Assembly: GCA_902779315.1 (NCBI GenBank) | Contig: CACZBC010000017.1 | Span: 1 to 64,000, forward strand | Reading direction: 5' to 3' | Origin: an uncultured Bacteroidales bacterium | GTDB lineage: Bacteria > Bacteroidota > Bacteroidia > Bacteroidales > Bacteroidaceae | DNA: 64,000 nt | Shown here: positions 24,202 to 32,782 of the stretch, piece after piece | Numbering within the stretch: position 1 is the stretch's first letter | Layout: each line of letters starts with the position of its first letter | Notes under the pieces: model-generated | Seen by the model: the letters and a program-made list of their open reading frames with translations, nothing else | What the model was told of the DNA's origin: nothing | The model's database searches: none | Program-made: the position numbers and the translations under genes

Positions 24202-25356
24202 TTATCTGCGACCACCGCCGCCACGAGAACCGCCGCCACCGCCGCTGAAGCCTCCACCGCCTCCGCTGAAGCCTCCGCCTCCGCCGCGAGAGCTGCTTCC
24301 GCCAAAGCTTCCACTGCTTCCGCTACTGTAGCTTCCGCGTGAACTTCCGCTGCTGTAGGTGCTGGTGCTACGAGAGGAGCCGCTGTTGTAGGTGCTATTG
24401 CTTCTTGAAGGTGTAACGGTTGTGGTGGTTGTGCTGCGAGTCGTGCCGCTGTTATATGTGCCGCGAGAGGACGTCGTAGTGTTGCCACGACTGACTGTGG
24501 TGCCGCGAGTGGTTCCTGTGTTGGTGTTGCCTCGCGTGGGATTCTGGTAGGTTCCGCGTGTGCCTTCGCCTATTGTTCCACGAGAGGTTCCTGTCCTTGA
24601 ACCGCCACGAGAGCCGTAGGTTGTGCCGGAACGGGATGGTCCTACACGACCGTTGCCTGTCCTTCCTCCGCCAGATCTGCCGTTGAAGGTTGCAGAACGC
24701 TGTCCGAGGTTGCGGCTTGCGGTTGTCTGTTGGCGACCTCCATGCCAGCCGTAATCGCCGTAATAGTAGCCTCCGTAGTATCCTCCATAGTACCATGGGT
24801 CGTACCATCCGTAGCGATGCCAGCCCCAGCCCCAGTCGTACCAGCTGTAGTAGCCGTAGCGATAGTAGGGTGCATACCAGCCGTACCAGGGATCGTACCA
24901 TGGGTCGTACCATCCGTAGCAGTAGTCCCAGATGTAGGGGTCGTAGAGACGGAAACCGCGATAGCGTGCCAGGCGGGAGGTGTAGTAGTAGTCTCCGTCG
25001 CTGAAGCCGTCGCTGTATCCTGCGCTATAGCCTGCATCGTAGCCAGACATTTCACTTTGTTCGGGCGTTGTTGTCACTATGAGAGTGTCGCCTTTCATTT
25101 GATAGGTGGGTGTTTCTGCAGGCTGATTCATGCCGCGACGGTTGTATTCATCGACGTCGCGAAGTGCTCCTGTGTGGTAGTCGGCATTAGCATCGCCCTC
25201 GTCTTCGAAGCTTGACTGAGAACTGCTCTGCACTGCGGCAGCCGTGTTCTGCTGTGTCTTCTTCTTGGAAGAGAAGGAGTACATGTCGTCTTCCTGAGCT
25301 GATGCGCTGAAGCAGATTGCCAAGAGCATCATAAGGGTAATAACATTTGCTTTCAT
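24202..25356 (-). CDS. Secreted Trp/Tyr/Gly-rich low-complexity protein
   Basis: 384 residues with a signal peptide (MKANVITLMMLLAICFSASA). Three zones are visible: a Ser/Gln-rich N-terminus to about 125; an aromatic zone (~130-205) packed with WYDPWYDPWYGWY-type and GGYYGGYYYGDY stretches; and a Ser/Thr/Gly/Arg tail (~215-384) ending in FSGGGGG repeats and RGGGGRR. No catalytic domain is recognisable. Such proteins are often annotated as hypothetical in Bacteroidetes; a structural or surface-coat role is a guess. It has its own promoter (25426-25456) and is followed by the fadL-like gene. Confidence 0.82.
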   Translation of the reverse strand: MKANVITLMMLLAICFSASAQEDDMYSFSSKKKTQQNTAAAVQSSSQSSFEDEGDANADYHTGALRDVDEYNRRGMNQPAETPTYQMKGDTLIVTTTPEQSEMSGYDAGYSAGYSDGFSDGDYYYTSRLARYRGFRLYDPYIWDYCYGWYDPWYDPWYGWYAPYYRYGYYSWYDWGWGWHRYGWYDPWYYGGYYGGYYYGDYGWHGGRQQTTASRNLGQRSATFNGRSGGGRTGNGRVGPSRSGTTYGSRGGSRTGTSRGTIGEGTRGTYQNPTRGNTNTGTTRGTTVSRGNTTTSSRGTYNSGTTRSTTTTTVTPSRSNSTYNSGSSRSTSTYSSGSSRGSYSSGSSGSFGGSSSRGGGGGFSGGGGGFSGGGGGSRGGGGRR

Positions 25357-25425
25357 AGTATGTTCTTTGTTTTAAATTGTCGCTTTTTGCCTTTTCGGCT
25401 TTACGGTTTTTCAATTTTCCTGATG

Positions 25426-25456
25426 CAAAGTTAAGGAGTTTTGCGCAATATGCAAA
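25426..25456 (-). promoter_or_regulatory. Promoter of the Trp/Tyr/Gly-rich gene
   Basis: On the minus strand TTTG (25456-25453), a 19-bp spacer and TAACTTTG (25433-25426) match the Bacteroidetes consensus, 70 bp before the ATG at 25356. Confidence 0.8.
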
Positions 25457-25560
25457 AGGGAAACACCTATTTTGTTGAGGAAATTTCCCCAAGTGGAGAA
25501 AAAGAGTTACATTTGCAGAAGAAATGAACAACTCATCGAGGCGAAGCAGTCGGGTTCAAA

Positions 25561-25692
25561 TGTGACGATGTCAAACAACTAGTGTGACGATTGCAAATAA
25601 CTAGTGTGACGTTTGCCATTTACTAGTGTGAAGTTTGCGATTTACTAGTGTGACGATTGCGAACATCAAACGTGTCGTTTTCGAACGCTCCC
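25561..25692. repeat. 22-bp tandem repeat array C (ACTAGT type)
   Basis: Six 22-bp units start at 25561, 25583, 25605, 25627, 25649 and 25671, reading CTAGTGTGACG(A/T)TTGC..., i.e. the reverse orientation of arrays A, B and D. It fills the gap between divergent genes, 105 bp from the promoter at 25426-25456 and 37 bp from the prmA ATG. Apart from this and the promoter, the 372-bp gap shows nothing. Confidence 0.9.
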
Positions 25693-25728
25693 TGCCGAGC
25701 TGGGTGACTATACATTATTATATTAATT

Positions 25729-26598
25729 ATGAGGTACTTCGAAGTGACTTGCCGGATACGGCCTTTCAGCCAGGATGCTGCGGATGTTCTGTCTGCGATG
25801 CTGGCCGAGATAGGGTTCGAATCGTTCTCGCAGACCGAGGACGGCTTGATGGCTTACATCCAGCAAAGTGTCTGGAGCGAGGCTGGGATGCAGGAAATCG
25901 TTCAGGACTTTTGCCTGCCCGAGGTCGAGGTCAGTTATACTGTGGCTGAGGCTCCTGATGAAGATTGGAACCAAGTCTGGGAGGAAGAGGGCTTCCAGCC
26001 AGTCCAGGTAAGTGATGAAATAGTGGTTCATGACGTCAAACATACTGATGTTCCGCAAGTTAAGTACGACATCCTCATCACTCCTCGCCTGGCTTTCGGT
26101 ACTGGCAGTCACGAGACGACCCGTCTCATCCTACGCACTCTCGCCCAACTCGACTTGGCAGGGAAGCACGTTATCGACGCTGGAACGGGTACAGGCATAC
26201 TGTCGATTATGGCCGTCAAGCGAGGTGCGGAAAGTGTTTTTGCCTACGATATCGACGAATGGAGTGTGGAAAACACGAAAGACAACCTCTTGCTGAACCA
26301 CATATATAATAATGTAGAGGTCGAGGTCGGCGACAGTTCTGTCCTCGAAGGCCAAGAGAAAGCCGACCTCCTGATTGCCAACATCAACCGTAACATCCTG
26401 CTTCAGGACCTGCCTCGATTCGCTAAAGTCATAAAGGAGAAAGGCCAAATGATACTGAGCGGCTTTTACTTGGAGGACGTCCAGACTCTCGCCGAAGCCG
26501 CCTCGAAGTTAGGTTTCAGCCTTTCGAAAACGGAAAACGAGGGGGATTGGGCAATGCTTCTATTCGAAGCGAATGCTCTTGGCGGGTGTGATGTTTGA
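25729..26598 (+). CDS. prmA: Ribosomal protein L11 methyltransferase
   Basis: 289 residues. The N-terminal substrate-recognition domain (MRYFEVTCRIRPFSQDAADVL) is followed by the methyltransferase domain: LAFGTGSHETTRL, motif I HVIDAGTGTGILSIMAVKRGA, VFAYDIDEWSVENTKDNL and the motif IV region ADLLIANINRNILL. It methylates L11 using S-adenosylmethionine. No -33/-7 promoter is evident; repeat array C ends 37 bp upstream. Its last 39 bp overlap the 3' end of the convergent permease gene. Confidence 0.95.
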   Translation: MRYFEVTCRIRPFSQDAADVLSAMLAEIGFESFSQTEDGLMAYIQQSVWSEAGMQEIVQDFCLPEVEVSYTVAEAPDEDWNQVWEEEGFQPVQVSDEIVVHDVKHTDVPQVKYDILITPRLAFGTGSHETTRLILRTLAQLDLAGKHVIDAGTGTGILSIMAVKRGAESVFAYDIDEWSVENTKDNLLLNHIYNNVEVEVGDSSVLEGQEKADLLIANINRNILLQDLPRFAKVIKEKGQMILSGFYLEDVQTLAEAASKLGFSLSKTENEGDWAMLLFEANALGGCDV

Positions 26599-27801
26599 CA
26601 CCACAAAGCTCGGAACAATCATAGCAAGGGCGCTAATCACAAGCGTGCCAAAATCTATCGCAAGCACCCACCACCAATTCACCAAGACAGGAACGGCCTC
26701 GACATAGTAGACATCGGGGTCCAACGTGATGAGTCCGAACTGTTTCTGCAGGAAGATGAGGGCGAAAGCGAGTAGGTTGCCAAACAAGATGCCCCGCAAT
26801 ATGATCAGCATCGCAAGCCCAAGGAAGAGGTGGCGGACTTGCTTGTTGCGTGCTCCCAAAGCCTTCATGATGCCGATAAAATTGGTGCGTTCCAAGATGA
26901 TGATAAGGAGTCCGCTCACCGCAGTGAAGATGGAGATGCAAATCATCAGGATAAGGATGACAACGATGTCCATATCAAGGAGTTGCAACCAACCGAATAT
27001 CTGCGGATGCTCCTGCTTGATAGTGATGCTGGAATAGTATTCGCCGTATGCGTCTTGCTTGTGGTTGACCTCGTTCACCACGTCCATCAGGGTTTCGTCG
27101 AGTCGTTCGAAGTCCTTCAACCTGATTTCCGCTCCCGCATATTGCTGGGAATCCCAACCGAGAAGGTGATGGATGGTGCAGAGATCGGTATAGGCAAAGT
27201 TCTTGTCGAAGTCGGTAAGGTTGGTCTGGTAAATGCCTGCGACGGTAAACTTCCTTGCCCGAACCGTCTGCTCGAAAAAGTAGGCATAGATGGTTTGACC
27301 AACCTCGACCTGCATTTCGCGAGCCATCGCCTGCGAAATCACCAGTTTGCCAGAGCTGACGGAATCTGTGAACTGAGGCATTTCGCCACTAATCATGTGG
27401 CTGCTTATGAAGCTGCGGTCGTAGTCCTGGCCTATGCCTTGAATGGCTATGCCCTTGAAGTTCGCATCAGTTTTCAGCATTCCAGGCTTGATGCAAAAGC
27501 GTGCGACGGAAGCCACATTAGGGACTGCTGCGAGTCGCGAAGTGACGGAATCGTCGATAACGATAGGTGTGAACTCTTGCTGGCCTAAGCTCTTGTAATT
27601 GAGCACCTTGATGTGAGCGCCAAACCCCAATACCTTGTCCTGCACTTCTTTTTGGAAGCCCAGCACGATAGCCACGCTGACGAGCATCACAGCCAATCCG
27701 ATAGCGACACCAAAGGTTGCGATACTTGTGGCGAGACGCGAGGCTCTTCCGCTGTTTCCGCCTTGTGCAAAGAGTCGTTTAGCTACAAACCAGGTGAACA
27801 T
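26560..27801 (-). CDS. LolC/LolE-type ABC transporter permease (FtsX family)
   Basis: Start at MFTWFVAKRLFAQGGNSGRASRLATSIATFGVAIGLAVMLV (27801); 413 residues, the usual length. One N-terminal helix, a periplasmic MacB-like domain (~55-270; ...GFGAHIKVLNYKSLGQQEFTPIVIDDSV) and three C-terminal helices with the FtsX stretch IILERTNFIGIMKALGARNKQVRHLFLGLA. Family knowledge: releases lipoproteins from the inner membrane for LolA, with a LolD ATPase that is not in this window. Its ATG overlaps the TAA of the preceding aminotransferase (TAATG), so translation is likely coupled. Confidence 0.88.
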   Translation of the reverse strand: MFTWFVAKRLFAQGGNSGRASRLATSIATFGVAIGLAVMLVSVAIVLGFQKEVQDKVLGFGAHIKVLNYKSLGQQEFTPIVIDDSVTSRLAAVPNVASVARFCIKPGMLKTDANFKGIAIQGIGQDYDRSFISSHMISGEMPQFTDSVSSGKLVISQAMAREMQVEVGQTIYAYFFEQTVRARKFTVAGIYQTNLTDFDKNFAYTDLCTIHHLLGWDSQQYAGAEIRLKDFERLDETLMDVVNEVNHKQDAYGEYYSSITIKQEHPQIFGWLQLLDMDIVVILILMICISIFTAVSGLLIIILERTNFIGIMKALGARNKQVRHLFLGLAMLIILRGILFGNLLAFALIFLQKQFGLITLDPDVYYVEAVPVLVNWWWVLAIDFGTLVISALAMIVPSFVVSNITPAKSIRFE

Positions 27802-28997
27802 TATACTTTTCCGGGATAGGCTTCTAAAGCCTTGCGTAGTATGAACAACGCGCGAACGAGGTCTTCTTTCTTCAGGACGTAAGCCAGTCGGACTTCGTTT
27901 GTGCCGATTCCTGGCGTGGTGTAGAAGCCTGCAGCGGGAGCCAGCATGACGGTCTCGCCTTCGTAGTTGAAGTCGCTCAGGCACCAAGCGCAGAACTTTT
28001 CGGCATCGTCGACGGGCAACTTCGCTACAGTATAGAACGCTCCCATCGGGATGGGACTGTAGACGCCGGGTATTCTGTTGAGTCCGTCGATGAGGCATTT
28101 TCGCCTTTCCACGTATTCGTCATAGACTTCGCGACCGTATTCCTCGGGCTCGTCCAGGCTTGCCTCGGCTGCAATCTGGCCGATGAGTGGGGGACTGAGG
28201 CGTGCTTGGCAGAACTTCATGACAGCCTTGCGGACCTCTTTATTCTTGGTGATGAGGGCGCCGATGCGTATGCCACACTCGCTGTAACGCTTGCTCACAC
28301 TGTCGATGAGCACGACATTGTTCTCGATTCCCTCTAGGTGACAAGCGCTGATGTAAGGGCTGCCCGTATAGATGAACTCGCGATAGACCTCGTCGCTGAA
28401 CAGGTAGAGGTCGTACTTCTTGACGAGGTCGCGTATCTGATTCATTTCGCGACGGGTGTAGAGGTAGCCTGTGGGGTTGTTCGGATTGCAGATGAGGATG
28501 GCTCGCGTCTTTTCGTTGATGAGCTCTTCGAACTTCTCGACTTTCGGCAGGGAGAAGCCTTCCTCGATGGTTGTCGTGATGGTTCGGATGACGGCACCAG
28601 CCGAGATGGCGAACGCCATGTAGTTCGCGTAGGCAGGTTCAGGCACGATTATCTCGTCGCCGGGATTCAGGCAAGCCAGGAACGAGAAGAGCACGGCCTC
28701 GCTACCCCCGCTTGTGATGATGATATCCTCGGGCGTGAGGTTGATGTTGTACTTTTGATAGTAGCCGACCAGCTTTTTGCGGTAACTGAGATAACCTTGG
28801 CTGGGACTGTATTCGAGGATGGTTCGGTCGATGTTTTTGATGGCGTCGATGGCCGCTTGGGGTGTGGGAAGGTCGGGCTGACCGATGTTCAAGTGGTAAA
28901 CATGTATCCCTCGCTCTTTAGCGGCATAGGCCAGAGGTGCCAGCTTGCGGATAGGCGACTCCGGCATTTCCACGCCTCGAACAGAAATTTGTGGCAT
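27801..28997 (-). CDS. PLP aminotransferase, aspartate aminotransferase family
   Basis: Start at MPQISVRGVEMPESPIRKLAPLAYAAKERG (28997); 398 residues. HLNIGQPDLPTP, YSPSQGYLSYRKKLVGYYQ, ITSGGSEAVLFSF, CNPNNPTGYLYTRREM, LFSDEVYREFIYTG and the PLP-lysine segment SVSKRYSECGIRIGALIT define a class I aminotransferase. Substrate not determinable; aspartate is the usual annotation. Preceded by a consensus promoter (29026-29056) and followed by an overlapping LolC/E-type permease gene. Confidence 0.92.
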   Translation of the reverse strand: MPQISVRGVEMPESPIRKLAPLAYAAKERGIHVYHLNIGQPDLPTPQAAIDAIKNIDRTILEYSPSQGYLSYRKKLVGYYQKYNINLTPEDIIITSGGSEAVLFSFLACLNPGDEIIVPEPAYANYMAFAISAGAVIRTITTTIEEGFSLPKVEKFEELINEKTRAILICNPNNPTGYLYTRREMNQIRDLVKKYDLYLFSDEVYREFIYTGSPYISACHLEGIENNVVLIDSVSKRYSECGIRIGALITKNKEVRKAVMKFCQARLSPPLIGQIAAEASLDEPEEYGREVYDEYVERRKCLIDGLNRIPGVYSPIPMGAFYTVAKLPVDDAEKFCAWCLSDFNYEGETVMLAPAAGFYTTPGIGTNEVRLAYVLKKEDLVRALFILRKALEAYPGKV

Positions 28998-29025
28998 AGT
29001 TCTTGTCTTTTTACAATTTCGCGTG

Positions 29026-29056
29026 CAAAGGTACGAATAAATGAGTGAAGCGCAAA
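29026..29056 (-). promoter_or_regulatory. Promoter of the aminotransferase-permease pair
   Basis: On the minus strand TTTG (29056-29053), a 19-bp spacer and TACCTTTG (29033-29026) match the consensus, 29 bp before the ATG at 28997. Confidence 0.82.
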
Positions 29057-29160
29057 AGAAAAGGAAAAGAATTTTCTTTATGTGCCTCCGAATGCAAGTA
29101 CCTTCGACAAAGTCAAAGGTACGAAAAGGATAAAAAACACGCAAGCAATTTGACGGGGAA

Positions 29161-29270
29161 AAACGTCACACTAGTAAATCACAAACTTCACACTAGTAAA
29201 TCACAAACTTCACGTTAGTAAATTGCAAACTTCACACTAGATGTTTGCAATCGTAACTGGAGATGTCCTG
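29161..29270. repeat. 22-bp tandem repeat array D (ACTAGT type)
   Basis: Five 22-bp units start at 29161, 29183, 29205, 29227 and 29249. The first two read AAAC(G/T)TCACACTAGT then AAATCAC and differ at one base. It lies between divergent promoters, 105 bp from the one at 29026-29056 and 40 bp from the one at 29310-29341. The 370-bp gap otherwise holds only those promoters. Confidence 0.9.
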
Positions 29271-29309
29271 AAAGACTCCACTTGGCTCTCGCATTTTCTG
29301 CCTGTTTTG

Positions 29310-29341
29310 TTTGTAGGTTTGCCCTTTTTTTCGTACTTTTG
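29310..29341 (+). promoter_or_regulatory. Promoter of the AraC-family gene
   Basis: TTTG (29310-29313), a 20-bp spacer and TACTTTTG (29334-29341) fit the consensus, 27 bp before the ATG. Confidence 0.75.
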
Positions 29342-29367
29342 CAAAGGTAAAAAGATTAAACTACCTC

Positions 29368-30093
29368 ATGCAACAACAGATTCTCCACCTTCTTTGTACA
29401 GCCGGAACATGCCGTCTCCACTTTTCCGGACACGAGCATGAACTGGAGCCGGGCTGTTGCATGATAGTTATGGCAAGCCATGTTGGCAGCATCCAACCCA
29501 GCGAAGATTGCCAACTCTATCGGCTTCTGATGCCGGCCGATTGGCAGGCCAATTGCATGCCTCGCAGCAGTTATGGCGTATGCGGATGGCTTCACCTCTT
29601 CATGCACCCCATCTTCAAGTTGGAAGGTGACGCGCTAACTGTTGTCGAGCACGACTTCAAGGATGTCGCTTTCCGCTCTGAAAACACACCCGAAACCTAT
29701 CGGAGAGACGCCATTCTGCAGGGTATGCGAGCCCTTTATCTTGATGTCATGAACGCTCATGCCTCTCTCTTCGAACGCGAGCAGGCCTCTCAAAGATCGG
29801 CCGACATCATGTCGCGATTCATCAGATTGCTGGAGGCGGGAGCCTACAGAAAACATCGGACTGTAGCCTATTACGCAGGGGAACTCTGCGTCACACCAAA
29901 GCATTTGCACAAAGTCTCCACCCAAGTGAGCGGACGAACCCCCAGTTATTGGATTCAGCAGTTCACCGTGATGGAAATCAAGCACTTGCAAATGCATGGG
30001 AAACTCTCGGCAAAAGAGGTCGCAAGCAAGTTGAACTTCGACAACACATCACATTTCAGCCGCTATCTCAGCCGTTCAGGGAAATCTTGGTAA
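29368..30093 (+). CDS. AraC-family transcriptional regulator, slightly short at the C-terminus
   Basis: 241 residues. An N-terminal cupin-like sensing domain (HFSGHEHELEPGCCMIVMASHVGS) is followed by two helix-turn-helix motifs (~140-241): VAYYAGELCVTPKHLHKVSTQVSGRTPSYWI and KEVASKLNFDNTSHFSRYLSR. It ends SGKSW where relatives usually continue with a 'tGxSPxeyR' helix end plus a few more residues, so it is ~8-12 residues short. Likely target: the TonB receptor gene directly downstream, whose promoter starts 19 bp after this stop. Ligand unknown. Confidence 0.88.
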   Translation: MQQQILHLLCTAGTCRLHFSGHEHELEPGCCMIVMASHVGSIQPSEDCQLYRLLMPADWQANCMPRSSYGVCGWLHLFMHPIFKLEGDALTVVEHDFKDVAFRSENTPETYRRDAILQGMRALYLDVMNAHASLFEREQASQRSADIMSRFIRLLEAGAYRKHRTVAYYAGELCVTPKHLHKVSTQVSGRTPSYWIQQFTVMEIKHLQMHGKLSAKEVASKLNFDNTSHFSRYLSRSGKSW

Positions 30094-30111
30094 CACTCTG
30101 CGAAATCTGGG

Positions 30112-30144
30112 TTTGGCTTCGTGCGTACATTATTAATACCTTTG
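30112..30144 (+). promoter_or_regulatory. Promoter of the TonB receptor gene
   Basis: TTTG (30112-30115), a 21-bp spacer and TACCTTTG (30137-30144) match the consensus, 51 bp before the ATG at 30195. Confidence 0.8.
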
Positions 30145-30194
30145 CAGTCGGAATTATAAGGTATTGACTCTGTTACATCAAAACAGTTAGAATT

Positions 30195-32050
30195 ATGCGC
30201 ATCCGTACATCATTACTATTCGTCGCCAGCCTTTGTGGGCTTTCTCTGCAGGCTGAAACACAAAGCGAGGGCATCAAGGACACCACTCAGATGAGCGAAG
30301 TGGTCGTCACGGGAAGTCGTTCTGCCACGGATATCCGTCATCTTCCAATGACGGTCAACACCCTCAGTCGCGAACGACTCTTGGCAAACGAGCGGACAAG
30401 CGTGCTTCCAACCGTCATGGAGGAAGTGCCAGGAGTTGTTGTCACCAGCCGGGGCATGTTGGGTTACGGCGTCAGTACAGGCGGTTCGGGCAGTATAAAC
30501 GTCCGCGGACTTGGTTCCGGAAGCGGACAAATGCTGGTCCTCATCGACGGACACCCGCAGTATCAGGGCATCTTCGGGCATGGAATAGCAGACGCTTACC
30601 AGACGATGATTGCAGATAGGGTAGAGGTGCTTCGCGGTCCTGCCTCTTTGCTTTACGGCTCAAACGCGATGGGAGGCGTCGTGAACATAGTGACGCGAAA
30701 GCTCGAACCAAAGGAAGATGGCAAACTTTCCCAGCACACAACCATCAACGCAGGAGCCGGAAGTTACGGAACTGTACAGGTTGAGGGCAGCAACCAACTG
30801 CGTGTGGGCCCAACATGGGATTCGAGCAATATGGCGGCTTCCTCAGTCTCGGCTACAAGTTGTCCGACCATTGGAACGCAAATGCGATGGCCGACATCAC
30901 ACACTTCAACGCCAGCAATCCTGGCCTTATCACAGCCTTGAAGTTCGATAACGACCAAAGCATCACTCGCGGTTCGGCCAATCTCGTAGTGGAGAATCAC
31001 TATGATAAGACAAGTGGTGCCGTCAGCATCTACAATAATTATGGCAATCACAGCATTGATGACGGCTACGAGGTGGGCAAGGCTCCGCAGACAGACCTGT
31101 TCCGTTCTCGCGATGCCGTAGCAGGTGTTTCGTGGTATCAAAGCGTTCTGGCAACTCCCACAACCCGCATCACGGCTGGTGTTGACTACCAGCACATCTA
31201 CGGACATGCTTGGTATCAGAACAAGGAGACGGGTGAAACCGTAACGACAGGCCAGCGAAAGATGCAAAGCACACATGCCCATGAGAACGAAGTGGCTGGT
31301 TATGCCGACGTTCGTCAAGAGATAACTAAGTACGTGACTCTCAGTGCAGGACTTCGCTACGACCACCATTCTCAAGCTGGAGGCGAGTGGATTCCGCAGG
31401 CAGGACTCGTAGTTCGGCCCATCGAAACAGGTGAATTCAAGTTCATGTTCAGTAAGGGCTTCCGCAATCCGACAGCCAAGGATATGTATCTCTACAAGAC
31501 TGCCAACTCCGATCTTCGTGCTGAAAGCATGCTCAACTACGAACTGAGCTGGCGTCATCGCCTGCTTGAAGACCGCCTCAGCTATGGTGTGAACCTCTTC
31601 CTCATTGATGGAGACAACATGATTATCGTGCCTGCTCCCATGACGCCGATGGTCAATACTGGCGAGTTCCGCAACATGGGCGTGGAAGTTGAAGCAGCGT
31701 GGAAGGTCAACAATCATTGGCGTTTAAGCACCAATCACAGCTATCTCCACATGGATAACGCGATTGTCGGCTCTCCTGACTACAAGGGTTATATCGGAGC
31801 AGACTGCGTTTATGGCAAGTTCAGCGCTACTGCAGGACTTCAGCAGCTTGTAGGCCTATACACGCAAACTGGCGCAAATTCCATTCAGGAGGATGCAACC
31901 TTGCTCCACATCTCACTTGGCTATCGCATTTGTCCGCAGTTGAAAATCTGGGCAAAGGGTGAGAACTTGCTTGCCCAAAAGTATGAAATCAACCTTGGTT
32001 ACCCGATGCCCAAGGCAACCTTCATGGGCGGCGTGACGATTGACCTGTAG
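30195..32050 (+). pseudogene. TonB-dependent outer-membrane receptor interrupted by a frameshifting deletion
   Basis: The first part (30195 to ~30808) has a signal peptide, MSEVVVTGSRSATDIRHLPM and a full plug domain (GSINVRGLGSGSGQMLVLIDGHPQYQGIFGHGIADAY, VEVLRGPASLLYGSNAMGGVVNIVTR). The barrel continues in another frame from ~30809 (PNMGFEQYGGFLSLGYKLSDHW...) to a normal C-terminus with TonB-receptor box IWAKGENLLAQKYEINLGYP and final TIDL. At the junction (NQLRVG | PNMGFEQ), ~15-25 residues usual in relatives are absent and the frame shifts, so this is a deletion not divisible by three rather than a point error. Ligand unknown; the form resembles vitamin/metal-chelate receptors. Confidence 0.85.
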
Positions 32051-32119
32051 CCCTCTCTGAATAGCCCTTAATTGGTTCAGGGTCAGCACTGTATAAGGAT
32101 TATCCATTTCTCGATACAA

Positions 32120-32157
32120 CAAGCCCCTTCTCTCTTTTGCCGATGAGAAGGGGCTTG
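32120..32157. terminator. Terminator hairpin between convergent TonB receptor and the CAZyme operon
   Basis: A perfect 13-bp stem (32120-32132 with 32145-32157, CAAGCCCC... type) with a 12-nt loop lies between the convergent receptor (stop 32050) and the lipoprotein gene (stop 32227). It can work in both directions; the T run is weak on either side. Confidence 0.75.
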
Positions 32158-32226
32158 TCGTGTTATAGCGGTTCTTATACGAAGAAAATTTTCCTTTATA
32201 GTGTATGATTGAAACGGTTTCTGTGG

Positions 32227-32745
32227 TTAATCTATCTTCAGGAAACTTGGTTCAAGTGGTGCCGAAACAGAACCCTTACATTCATCAGCTATGAAAGTGA
32301 ATGCTTTCTTCGCCACGAAGATATTCTTTAGCGTAGCTGAATAGTAGCGGATGTCAATGGCTTGATTCGCTTCTTTTGGTGGATTGGCGATGTAAAGGAA
32401 GTATAGACCGTCAATGTACTGTGCCACTCCCAGACATGTCTCACCAGAGAAGGCTGCGACCAAGTCATTAGGTCCTGGTATTTGTCCGCCAGCAGAGGAT
32501 TCGCTGATTGCTGCCATCTGCTGGGGGTAGGAGATGCTCAAGTTGACGCGGATTATTGCAGTCATAGAGACGGGCATGTCTTGGTCAGCAGGATCTTGCC
32601 AAGATGGTTTCTCCTTATTGCTGATCAGCGTTTCCTGAGCACCTGAGGGCTGGGGAATAGAATCGTCATCGCTTTTGCATGCGGAGAAGACAAGAAGCAG
32701 TCCACAAGCAGCGAGGCTCAGAAGATTAGAAATATGTGGTTTCAT
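32227..32745 (-). CDS. Lipoprotein of unknown function, last gene of the CAZyme operon
   Basis: 172 residues with a lipoprotein signal (LLLVFSAC; Cys23) followed by an acidic linker SDDD, a pattern in Bacteroidetes that often marks surface-exposed lipoproteins. The body has a beta-rich character (SMTAIIRVNLSISYPQQ, DLVAAFSGETCLGVAQYIDGLYFLYIAN). 'AAFSGETCLGVA' resembles a stretch seen in parts of the giant neighbour (SAYIGEELVGFARP), hinting at a related module. It lies 37 bp after the giant gene and is probably its partner. No family recognised. Confidence 0.78.
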   Translation of the reverse strand: MKPHISNLLSLAACGLLLVFSACKSDDDSIPQPSGAQETLISNKEKPSWQDPADQDMPVSMTAIIRVNLSISYPQQMAAISESSAGGQIPGPNDLVAAFSGETCLGVAQYIDGLYFLYIANPPKEANQAIDIRYYSATLKNIFVAKKAFTFIADECKGSVSAPLEPSFLKID

Positions 32746-32782
32746 AGTCTGTTATATGATTATTGACAGTTAATCTTGGAAA

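Noticed and set aside
24122..24331. Pro-rich + strand ORF
   Set aside because: It is the antisense of the Gly-rich tail of the 384-residue protein and of the REP-like element.
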